A DNA stretch of 64,000 nucleotides from positions 2,232,001-2,296,000 of the forward strand of contig NZ_RBKT01000001.1 of NCBI RefSeq assembly GCF_003633685.1, written 5' to 3'. This document shows positions 1-6,695 of this stretch, piece by piece; position 1 is the stretch's first letter; each line of letters opens with the position of its first letter. The notes beneath the pieces were generated by a model. The model made no database searches. It had not been told where the DNA came from and saw only the letters and a list, made by a program, of their open reading frames with translations. A program made the position numbers and the translations under genes. The stretch comes from Micromonospora pisi (lineage in GTDB: Bacteria; Actinomycetota; Actinomycetes; Mycobacteriales; Micromonosporaceae).

Positions 1-120
1 CGGCTCGGACGCGGCGGCCACCGCTGGCGACGCGGATGGGCTGACGGCGACCTGGGCCAGCACGGCCACCGCGCCGGCGACGACGACCGCCGCGAGCGTG
101 CTGGCGAGACTTCTACGCAT
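1..120 (-). CDS. secreted protein, N-terminal fragment (cut by window edge)
   Basis: Only the first 40 codons lie in the window, read leftwards from the ATG at 118-120. The fragment has a textbook signal peptide: two arginines right after Met1 (MRRS), a long Ala/Val-rich hydrophobic core (about residues 8-24) and Ala-rich likely cleavage sites around residues 33-37. A good ribosome binding site (AGGGAG) lies eight bases before the ATG. The mature protein is outside the window, so no function can be given; a secreted hydrolase is common for such leaders in this group but is only a guess. Confidence 0.7.
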   Translation of the reverse strand, partial: MRRSLASTLAAVVVAGAVAVLAQVAVSPSASPAVAAASEP

Positions 121-446
121 GTACGGCTCCCTCTGAGCGCTTGCGCTGTTGCTGGGGACGGAGAACCGCCGTGCACGCCGATGGGACGGGGAGCGAACCG
201 ATGGGGGGAGGCAGAGCGCATCGACCGCCGCGCCGGCGCGTGCACGAGCGAGGAAAGGGATGTGGTGCGGAGCTGCCCAAGCTCTCGCACCGGGCACGAC
301 GGCTCCCGCACCGGTCTCGTGCAGACACTCACACACCCGGGTCAGCACTGTCAATAGTTGGGTATTTAAACTAACGAATGATCAAATAGAAGTTGATCCT
401 GTTACTGTCCCGAGGACGACACCACCCATCGAAAGCAGCATCCACC
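121..446. promoter_or_regulatory. intergenic region with inverted repeat at 136-147
   Basis: No convincing gene lies here. It is the divergent promoter region of the secreted protein (left) and the reductase (right). At 136-147, 15 bases before the left start codon, is a perfect inverted repeat AGCGC-TT-GCGCT, similar in style to LacI-family operators that control secreted glycosidases in actinomycetes. The stretch 340-395 is unusually AT-rich for this genome (GGTATTTAAACTAACG) and is the likely promoter area. The operator idea is inference from symmetry and position only. Confidence 0.35.
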
Positions 447-1016
447 GTGCGAAAACTGACGTACTACGTCGCCACCAGCCTGGACGGGTTCATCGCCGGA
501 CCGGACGGGGAATTCGACTTCTTCGCATTCGAGGGGGACCTGGCCGCGGCGATCCTGGCCGACTACCCCGAGACCATGCCGGCCCCCGCCCGTGAACCAC
601 TCGGCATCGCCGAAGCGGCGAACAAAACGTTCGACACCGTCCTGATGGGCCGCGCCACCTACGAACCGGCCCTGGCCAGCGGCATCACGAGCCCGTACTC
701 CCACCTCCGGCAGTACGTGTTCTCCCGGACCCTTGAACAGTCCGACCCGCAGGTGCAGATCGTCGCGGGCGACCCGGTGGAGTTCGTCCGCGAGCTCAAG
801 CGCGCGGACGGCATGGGCATCTGGCTCTGCGGCGGCGCGATCCTCGCCGGTCAACTCGTGGACGAGATCGACGAGCTGGTCATCAAGCGGTACCCGGTCG
901 TCCTCGGCTCCGGCACTCCCCTGTTCCGCGCGCCCTTCAAGGTGACCGGCTTCGCGTTGAACGACAACCGGACGTTCCAGACCGGCGCGACGATCTCCAC
1001 CTATGTCAAGCACTGA
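447..1016 (+). CDS. dihydrofolate reductase / RibD C-terminal domain family protein
   Basis: A 189-residue single-domain protein of the RibD_C/DHFR-like family, cytoplasmic NADPH-dependent reductases of mostly unknown substrate. Family landmarks are the N-terminal strand with DGFIAGPDG (residues 13-21), MGRATYE (67-73), a YVFSRTL strand near 90-97, and the glycine-rich GGAILAGQL segment near 131, followed by the LGSGTPLF loop near the C-terminus. The GTG at 447 is chosen because the conserved fold begins at once there; an ATG at 393 would add 18 residues without family character. The 3' end runs past possible starts of the next gene, so the two are probably co-translated. True folate or riboflavin function is unlikely; these proteins usually stand alone. 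Confidence 0.85.
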   Translation: MRKLTYYVATSLDGFIAGPDGEFDFFAFEGDLAAAILADYPETMPAPAREPLGIAEAANKTFDTVLMGRATYEPALASGITSPYSHLRQYVFSRTLEQSDPQVQIVAGDPVEFVRELKRADGMGIWLCGGAILAGQLVDEIDELVIKRYPVVLGSGTPLFRAPFKVTGFALNDNRTFQTGATISTYVKH

Positions 1017-1026
1017 GGGACAACCA

Positions 1027-1968
1027 GTGCTCTTCCGCGCCACCACCGAAGCCGACCTTGAGCGGGTCATCAACTTCACCGCCGAGGACCCGGTCGGCTC
1101 GATCCAGGCCGACCGCTACCTGGACGAGCTGGGCCAGGGAATGTACAGGCCGGAATGGACCTGGATCGCCGAGGCGAACCAGCGGGTGATCGGCCGCGCC
1201 CTGTGGTGGGGCCAGGCATCCAGCGAGCACCCGGTCGCCTTGGACTGCCTGCACGTCGAGGCGTCCGTCCCGGACCGGGCGGCCGTGGCGAGCGGTCTGC
1301 TCGACGCGGGTATGCGGGCCTTCGCCCGGCAGGGGGCGCCCCGGCCGCCGCTGTACAACCTGACGCTCGCGAACGGGTGGCGCGACGATCCGTCCGTCGC
1401 CTCGGCGGTCGCCTGGCGACGGACTGCCGCGCTGGCGGCCGGGCTCAGCGACGAGGTCGAGCGGCTGCGGTTGGAGTGGACACCGGAGATCGGCGTACCT
1501 CCGACCAGCGGCAGACTCGTCTTCACCGAGGCCACCGACGAGGAATTCCTGGACGTGTTCCGGAGGGTCGCGGTGGGCAGCCTGGACGACGAGACACGCC
1601 GCAACCTGGCGGTCAAGGGGCCGGACCAGACCGCCAAGGAGGAGATGTCCTTCTACCTCGACTGCCCGGGCGAGCGTTCGTGGTGGCGGCTGGCCCGCAC
1701 GAGCGACGGCGCGGTCGCGGGGCTGGCGATCCCGTCCGCGACGCCGTACAACCGTAACGTCGGCTATCTGGGTGTCGTCCCCGAACTGCGCGGGCGTCGC
1801 TACATCGACGACCTGCTCGCCGAGATCACCCGGTTCCACGCCGAGCACGGCGCCAAGCTGATCACGGCGACCACGGACACGACGAACGTACCGATGGCGA
1901 TGGCCTTCGCACGGGCGGGTTACCGCACCGCGCAGATCAGGCTGCTCTACTCGGCCCCCGGGTCATGA
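1027..1968 (+). CDS. GNAT family N-acetyltransferase
   Basis: A 313-residue protein with a C-terminal GNAT fold. The acetyl-CoA-binding segment is VVPELRGRRYIDDLL around residues 249-263, followed by the usual TDTTNVPMAMAFARAGY helix-loop that holds the catalytic end of the domain. The N-terminal half (LFRATTEADLERVINF) also begins like a GNAT domain, so this may be a tandem GNAT in which only the second half keeps a good cofactor loop. The GTG at 1027 is preferred because GAGGGA lies at 1015-1020, six bases upstream; an ATG at 1003 would overlap the reductase gene by 14 bases. Substrate unknown. Confidence 0.8.
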   Translation: MLFRATTEADLERVINFTAEDPVGSIQADRYLDELGQGMYRPEWTWIAEANQRVIGRALWWGQASSEHPVALDCLHVEASVPDRAAVASGLLDAGMRAFARQGAPRPPLYNLTLANGWRDDPSVASAVAWRRTAALAAGLSDEVERLRLEWTPEIGVPPTSGRLVFTEATDEEFLDVFRRVAVGSLDDETRRNLAVKGPDQTAKEEMSFYLDCPGERSWWRLARTSDGAVAGLAIPSATPYNRNVGYLGVVPELRGRRYIDDLLAEITRFHAEHGAKLITATTDTTNVPMAMAFARAGYRTAQIRLLYSAPGS

Positions 1969-2036
1969 GGCCCGAATTGGTGGAGGCGGCCCGGGTGGAG
2001 AAGGCCCACGGACGTTCCGCCGATCCCGGCCCGACC

Positions 2037-2054
2037 GCCCGTGCGCGCACGGGC
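2037..2054. terminator. GC palindrome between convergent genes
   Basis: Perfect palindrome GCCCGTGCGCGCACGGGC (seven-base stem, CGCG loop) just beyond the 3' ends of the convergent GNAT gene and the proline-rich protein gene. It would form the same hairpin in both transcripts. There is no U-tract, which is normal for high-GC actinomycete terminators. Confidence 0.4.
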
Positions 2055-2068
2055 CGCGAACTGTCGTC

Positions 2069-2482
2069 CTAACGAACCGGCTCCCCCACCGTCGGCTCCG
2101 GGGTCGGAGACGGCGGTGGTGGAGCGGTGGTCGGGCTCGGGGGCGGCGTGACCGGCGGAGCGGGCGGTGACGTCGACCGGCTCGGCGATCCCGGGACAGC
2201 CGGACGCGAGCCGGTCGGCGTCGGCGTGATGGGCCTGACGCCGGGATCGTTCCGGTCCGGGAAGCGGTTCGCTTCCGATGGCAACAGCGATCCGGTGACC
2301 GACGGATCCGGGGTCGGCAGATCAGCGGTGGGAGTCGGGGTGGAGGTCGGCTCGGCGGAGCCGGTCGGTGTCGGCCCCGGCGGCACCGGTTCCGTACGCA
2401 GCAACGTGCCGCCCAACCAGACCGCCGGCCCGAGTCCGACCGCGATGATCGCGCCGAACAGGGCGGCTACTCGCCGGTCCAT
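2069..2482 (-). CDS. proline-rich membrane-anchored protein
   Basis: A 137-residue protein with one N-terminal membrane segment (about residues 6-28, AALFGAIIAVGLGPAVWLGG) followed by an outside tail made almost wholly of Pro, Thr, Ser and Gly with PTPT and PPSP runs. No enzymatic domain is visible; tails like this are typical of wall-spanning linkers. ATG 2482 is chosen because GGAGG lies five bases upstream. A TTG at 2506 would overlap the stop codon of the preceding membrane protein gene. The close spacing (about 20 bases) says it is co-transcribed with that gene. Confidence 0.65.
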   Translation of the reverse strand: MDRRVAALFGAIIAVGLGPAVWLGGTLLRTEPVPPGPTPTGSAEPTSTPTPTADLPTPDPSVTGSLLPSEANRFPDRNDPGVRPITPTPTGSRPAVPGSPSRSTSPPAPPVTPPPSPTTAPPPPSPTPEPTVGEPVR

Positions 2483-2502
2483 CCCCACCTCCCCGGCTTC
2501 GC

Positions 2503-4584
2503 TCAACCGAGCCGGAACACAACCGATCCGGCGACATCCTCACGGCTGATCCCGAGCCCCTGCACGTCCCGGTTGAGCACATCCTGCCACGGTGTGCCGT
2601 TCAGGTTGTCGGGCAGGACGACAACTGTCCGGATCCCGATCTGCCGCAGGTACGCGACACTCGACGCGTCCGGGAAGCTCGGCGTCAACGCCCGGATCTG
2701 TTGCTGCGTAGGCGGTACGAACGAGGCGAGGCCGTTCGCGATCGACGGGAACCCGTCGGTGGACCAGAGCATGACGGTGAATTCGAAGGTGCCGTCGCTC
2801 GGCAGCACCAGCAGCGGACCGTCGATCCCCCGCAGTGCCGCCGGCTGCGCCTGGACCGGTACGTGAGGCGTGGTGTTGATCCCCTCGATCAGCACCAGAG
2901 CGAGTGGCACCAGCGTGAGCAGCCGAACCAGCCAGCCCCCCGAGCCGGCGTCGGTTCGGGGGGCACCCGTACCCGTGGCCACCCGCACCGAGGCGGTGAC
3001 CGGGGCCGGGGACGATCCCGCCCGAGCGGCCGGTATCGCCGACCGGATGGCCGGCCTGGGACCAGCGTGAACCGGTTCCGGTTCGGGCTCGGGAGCCGGT
3101 TCGGGAGCCGGTTCGGGAGCCGGCTCGGCGTCCCGAACGGACGCGGAGGTGGACGTGGAGGTGGAAACAGGATCGGGGCCCGCTGTCGCACCAGACCCGG
3201 CTCGACGATCGGCGCCACCGCCGTCACCGTCGGGTACGGCCTCCGGTTCGGTGCGGCCGACAGCGCTCAGTGCGCCGGCGGCGAGGACGCCGAGCAGCAG
3301 CGTGGTCCAGAGGACCAGCCGCCCGGAGGTACGGATCCCGTCCCAGCCCGGCAGGTGCAGCACCAGGGTGGCGTACCCCGGGTCGCCGTCGCCGCCGAAC
3401 TGGGTACCGGCGGCAAGCGCGACGCTGACCAGCACACCGACAGCGAGCAACACCCGGTGCCGCACGCGCCAGGCGGAGAAGAAGAGCCCGGCGAAAGCCA
3501 GACCGATCAGCACCACCCCCGGCAGCAGGGTCATCTCACCGGCAAACGGCAGCAGCTCCCGGGCGGCGGCGTGCCGCTCCCCCCAGAGCCAGGACTCGGG
3601 CGGCGCGGTGAAGAAACCTCGCAGCGGCGGCGAGAACTGCTCGACGTGGGCCAGCGTCCTACGGCCGTCCGGATTACGCTCCACCACCTGCAGATAGGGC
3701 AACGCCATCACGATGGTGACGGTGGCGAAGACCAGACCGCCGGCCAGGTCGGCGGCGAGCAGCCGGCCACCGAAGACCGGCCGGACCGAGCGCCGCCACC
3801 AGGACCAGAGATAGCCGACTCCGACCGCGACGCAGATCAGCGCCAGGACGTACCCGAACGGCAGACCGATCCCGAAGCCGAGCGTCATCTGCCACGCCGC
3901 GACCAGCCAGCCGCCGAGCGCCCAGCCGGGCCGGCGCCACTGCGGCCGGTAGCCGTACCGCAACGACCAGCCGTGCCCGCGCGCGAGCATGGCCAGGGCG
4001 AGCGCGATGCCGCCGATCGAGAGCACGTGCAGGTGCCCGGCCTGGGCCAGCTTCCACGGCGCGTACCCGAACGCGACACCGGCCACCGCCGCGCCGACCC
4101 GCCCCGCACCCAACTGCCGGACCAGGGCGTACGCCCCGACGAAGGCGAGCGCGTGCACCAGCACGTACAGGATGTTGTAGCGGACCACCGCGGCGACCGG
4201 CCCCTCGCCGATCATGCCGAACGGGGCGTAGCCGAGCAGGGTGTCGGAGTAGGCGTAGGTGTAGCGCTCGGGGAAGAACGTGTTCGAGTGCCAGACCTGG
4301 AGCGGGTCGGTGAGCAGTGCGTGTCCGCCCCAGGCCACCTGCCACGCCTGGAGGACCGGGTCGCCAGTGTCCTGCGGGATCGTCGTGGTGATGTCCCGCA
4401 CCGTCGGCCAGGTGAGCAGTACGGCAAGCAGCAGGCCACCGAGCGAGGCGAGGGTCCACTCGTGCCGCAGCAGGCGTAGCCCGTGTCCCGCCAGGGCGGC
4501 GCCGCGCGTCGGCCCGACCGGCCGGCCCGGCACCGCGGCCGAGGCACCGGTCCGGTCGCCGGAGATCACCTCGTCGGTCGTCAT
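2503..4584 (-). CDS. polytopic membrane protein, GT-C glycosyltransferase-like
   Basis: A 693-residue membrane protein with roughly ten hydrophobic segments in the first 430 residues, a hydrophilic Pro/Ala/Glu-rich stretch with repeated EPAP units (about residues 480-520), one more membrane segment and a soluble C-terminal domain of about 130 residues. The first outside loop contains DTGDPVLQAWQVAW, resembling the acidic loop of GT-C type lipid-linked sugar transferases and YfhO-like proteins. A role in envelope glycan assembly is therefore likely but unproven. The start at 4584 has a strong GGAGGAGAG site; the gene leads an operon with the small proline-rich protein. Confidence 0.65.
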   Translation of the reverse strand: MTTDEVISGDRTGASAAVPGRPVGPTRGAALAGHGLRLLRHEWTLASLGGLLLAVLLTWPTVRDITTTIPQDTGDPVLQAWQVAWGGHALLTDPLQVWHSNTFFPERYTYAYSDTLLGYAPFGMIGEGPVAAVVRYNILYVLVHALAFVGAYALVRQLGAGRVGAAVAGVAFGYAPWKLAQAGHLHVLSIGGIALALAMLARGHGWSLRYGYRPQWRRPGWALGGWLVAAWQMTLGFGIGLPFGYVLALICVAVGVGYLWSWWRRSVRPVFGGRLLAADLAGGLVFATVTIVMALPYLQVVERNPDGRRTLAHVEQFSPPLRGFFTAPPESWLWGERHAAARELLPFAGEMTLLPGVVLIGLAFAGLFFSAWRVRHRVLLAVGVLVSVALAAGTQFGGDGDPGYATLVLHLPGWDGIRTSGRLVLWTTLLLGVLAAGALSAVGRTEPEAVPDGDGGGADRRAGSGATAGPDPVSTSTSTSASVRDAEPAPEPAPEPAPEPEPEPVHAGPRPAIRSAIPAARAGSSPAPVTASVRVATGTGAPRTDAGSGGWLVRLLTLVPLALVLIEGINTTPHVPVQAQPAALRGIDGPLLVLPSDGTFEFTVMLWSTDGFPSIANGLASFVPPTQQQIRALTPSFPDASSVAYLRQIGIRTVVVLPDNLNGTPWQDVLNRDVQGLGISREDVAGSVVFRLG

Positions 4585-4802
4585 CCGCTCTCCTCCACCT
4601 GGCTCCGGCACATCGCATCGATCGACAGTCGATGATTCCCTACCTGCTGCGCACTGTCACGCCCCGTCCCGGCCGCGCCCACCTTTTCCGGGTGATGGGA
4701 AGTCATCCTGGGTCATCGCACCATCGGCCGTGACAGCACCGGCACAGCGGCGAGCGCGCCGGCCGGGTCGCGTGCGCAATCTATCCGGTGGGAGGAACGA
4801 CC

Positions 4803-5483
4803 ATGGCCCCGGCGACGACGATCATCCGTAGCGACGAGGAGATCCAACGCGACGTTCTCGACGAGTTGGGCTGGGAGCCCAGGATCCAACCCCACGAGAT
4901 CGGCGTGACCGTTCAGGAGGGCGTGGTGACCCTCACCGGCTGGGTGGACAGCTACGCGAAGAAGTGGGCGGCCGAACGGTCCGCGCACCGGATCAACCGG
5001 GTCCGGGCGGTCGCCAACGACATCGAGGTCCGGCTGCCGGCCTCGGCCGAACGGACCGACGCCGAGATTGCCCTGGCCGCGACCCGGGCACTGGAGTGGG
5101 ACGCCTTCGTGCCGGTCGACCACCTGGACCTGACCGTCTCCAACGGCTGGGTGGTGCTTCGGGGCGAGGTCGGGTGGGAGTACCAGAAACGGGCGGCGGA
5201 ACGGACGGTCCGCCGGTTGGCCGGGGTGCGCGGCGTGACGAACGGCGTCGACGTACGCCCCACCGGGGCACCGACGACCGACGAACTGGAACGGCTCGTC
5301 GTCAACGCGCTGGTCCGCAGCGCCGAGACCGACGTCGACCGGATCGGGGTCGAGGTGCAGGGTGACCTGATCGTGCTCACCGGTGTGGTCGACTCCTGGC
5401 CCGAACGGATCGAGGCCGAGCGGGTGGCCTGGTCGGCACCGGGGGTCGCGGCCGTCGACAACCACATCACCGTACGGCCGTGA
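4803..5483 (+). CDS. triple BON-domain protein
   Basis: A 226-residue protein made of three successive BON domains (about residues 10-80, 82-152 and 153-225), each showing the alpha-beta pattern with a central hydrophobic GVVTLTGWVDS-like strand-turn (GWVVLRGEV in the second, DLIVLTGVV in the third). BON domains bind phospholipid surfaces and occur in OsmY-type osmotic-shock proteins. There is no signal peptide, unlike OsmY, so this copy is predicted to be cytoplasmic. GGAGGA at 4791-4796 sets the ATG at 4803. It precedes peroxiredoxin and DsbA-like genes in the same direction, suggesting a general stress group. Confidence 0.85.
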   Translation: MAPATTIIRSDEEIQRDVLDELGWEPRIQPHEIGVTVQEGVVTLTGWVDSYAKKWAAERSAHRINRVRAVANDIEVRLPASAERTDAEIALAATRALEWDAFVPVDHLDLTVSNGWVVLRGEVGWEYQKRAAERTVRRLAGVRGVTNGVDVRPTGAPTTDELERLVVNALVRSAETDVDRIGVEVQGDLIVLTGVVDSWPERIEAERVAWSAPGVAAVDNHITVRP

Positions 5484-5513
5484 GGTGCGGGCGGGGCGGG
5501 GAACCACCCTGGC

Positions 5514-5534
5514 CGGGTGAGTCGAGGTCACCCG
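5514..5534. promoter_or_regulatory. inverted repeat CGGGTGA-N7-TCACCCG
   Basis: Perfect seven-base arms separated by seven bases lie between the BON gene and the peroxiredoxin gene, 22 bases before the latter's ATG. The position suits an operator for a dimeric regulator; a weak terminator for the BON gene is the alternative. Seen directly; function inferred. Confidence 0.4.
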
Positions 5535-5556
5535 CTCCGTGCCGAGGATGGGAGAC

Positions 5557-6048
5557 ATGACTGATCCCCACGGCGCACTCCGCCCGGGCCAACCGGCGCC
5601 GGAGTTCACCCTGTCGGCCGGACCGGATCGGCAGGTGAACCTCCGTGACTCTCGGGGCAGGCCGACCGTCCTGGTTTTCTACCCGGCGGACTGGAGCCCG
5701 GTCTGCGGTGACCAGATGACCCTCTACCAGGCGGTCCGGTCCGAGTTCGACCGCTACCAGGCGGCGCTGCTGGGCATCTCGGTGGACAGCATCTGGTCCC
5801 ACCGCGCCTTCGCCGCCCAGCACGGGATCGAGTTCCCCCTGCTCTCCGACTTCGAGCCCAAGGGCGCGGTGGCACGCAGCTACGGGGTCTACAACCGTGA
5901 GGGCTGCGCCGAACGTGCCCTGTTCGTCATCGACCAGGAGGGGCAGGTGGCCTGGAGCCACGTGTCGCCGATGGAGGTGAACCCCGGCGCGGACGGCATC
6001 CTGGACGCGCTGGAGGAGCTCGACAGCCGGCACCGGGTGCGGGCGTGA
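5557..6048 (+). CDS. peroxiredoxin (AhpC/TSA family)
   Basis: A 163-residue thiol peroxidase that reduces hydroperoxides. The peroxidatic cysteine is Cys50 in the YPADWSPVCGDQ motif (family pattern PxxxT/SxxC). A second Cys near residue 112 (NREGCAER) may be the resolving residue. A thioredoxin fold is clear, and the length fits one-domain AhpE/BCP-like enzymes. Several in-frame starts (5539 GTG, 5548 ATG, 5557 ATG) lie close together; the last gives the usual MTDP-like beginning. A DsbA-like thiol protein follows 70 bases downstream and may act in the same redox response. Confidence 0.85.
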   Translation: MTDPHGALRPGQPAPEFTLSAGPDRQVNLRDSRGRPTVLVFYPADWSPVCGDQMTLYQAVRSEFDRYQAALLGISVDSIWSHRAFAAQHGIEFPLLSDFEPKGAVARSYGVYNREGCAERALFVIDQEGQVAWSHVSPMEVNPGADGILDALEELDSRHRVRA

Positions 6049-6118
6049 ACCTGCCGGCGGCGGGGCGGATGGCAGCGATCGAGGGCAGCAGCGACGCCGA
6101 GCGCGACGGGGAGGCCGC

Positions 6119-6670
6119 ATGACGACGCCTATGCAGGTCACGTCGAGCAAGTTACGGGTGCCGGTGACCGAGGAGGACCACATCCGTGGGCCGGCCGAGG
6201 CACCGGTCACGCTGGTGGAGTACGGCGACCTCCAGTGCCCGTACTGCGGCCAGGCGTACCAGCGGCTGCATGAACTGCTGCGCCAGCGGCCGGAGCAGGT
6301 ACGGCTGGTCTTCCGGCACTTTCCGCTGACCAACGTGCACCCGTACGCGGAACTGGCGGCGGAGACGGCCGAGGCGGCGGGCGTACGGAACCAGTTCTGG
6401 GCGATGCACGACTGGATCTTCGAGCACCAGGACCAGCTCGACCCGGTGCACCTGTCGATGGGGAGCCAGCAGCTCGGGCTGCCGGAGGACGAGGTGTCCG
6501 ACGAGGTCGACCGGCACGTGCACCTCGACCGGGTCCGGCGGGACTTCGTCGGCGGCATCCGCAGCGGCGTCAACGGCACCCCGACCTTCTTCGTGAACGG
6601 CGTACGGCACGACGGGTCCTACGAGCTGCCCGAGTTGCTGGCCGTGGTCGACCAGGCGGCGCAGGGCTGA
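6119..6670 (+). CDS. DsbA-like thioredoxin-fold protein
   Basis: A 183-residue protein with the thioredoxin_4/DsbA fold. The active site is C40-P-Y-C43 in YGDLQCPYCG and the cis-proline loop is GTPTFFVNG near residue 155. A similar domain is fused to NhaA antiporters in some actinobacteria. No signal peptide is present, so it should be cytoplasmic rather than a periplasmic oxidase. GGGGAGG lies four bases before the ATG. It probably handles disulfides or mycothiol-type mixed disulfides, in line with the neighbouring peroxiredoxin; this role is inference. Confidence 0.85.
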   Translation: MTTPMQVTSSKLRVPVTEEDHIRGPAEAPVTLVEYGDLQCPYCGQAYQRLHELLRQRPEQVRLVFRHFPLTNVHPYAELAAETAEAAGVRNQFWAMHDWIFEHQDQLDPVHLSMGSQQLGLPEDEVSDEVDRHVHLDRVRRDFVGGIRSGVNGTPTFFVNGVRHDGSYELPELLAVVDQAAQG

Positions 6671-6695
6671 TCCCCGCCCGGTGCCGCCCCCCACC

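Noticed and set aside
3080-3130. Repeated GGTTCGGGAGCC units as a possible CRISPR or satellite
   Set aside because: They encode in-frame EPAP repeats within the membrane protein and have no spacers.
2701-4479. Long plus-strand open frame (592 codons) opposite the membrane protein gene
   Set aside because: Composition is Arg/Gly/Gln-rich without hydrophobic core. The minus strand encodes a coherent membrane protein with good start. It is a GC-skew shadow.
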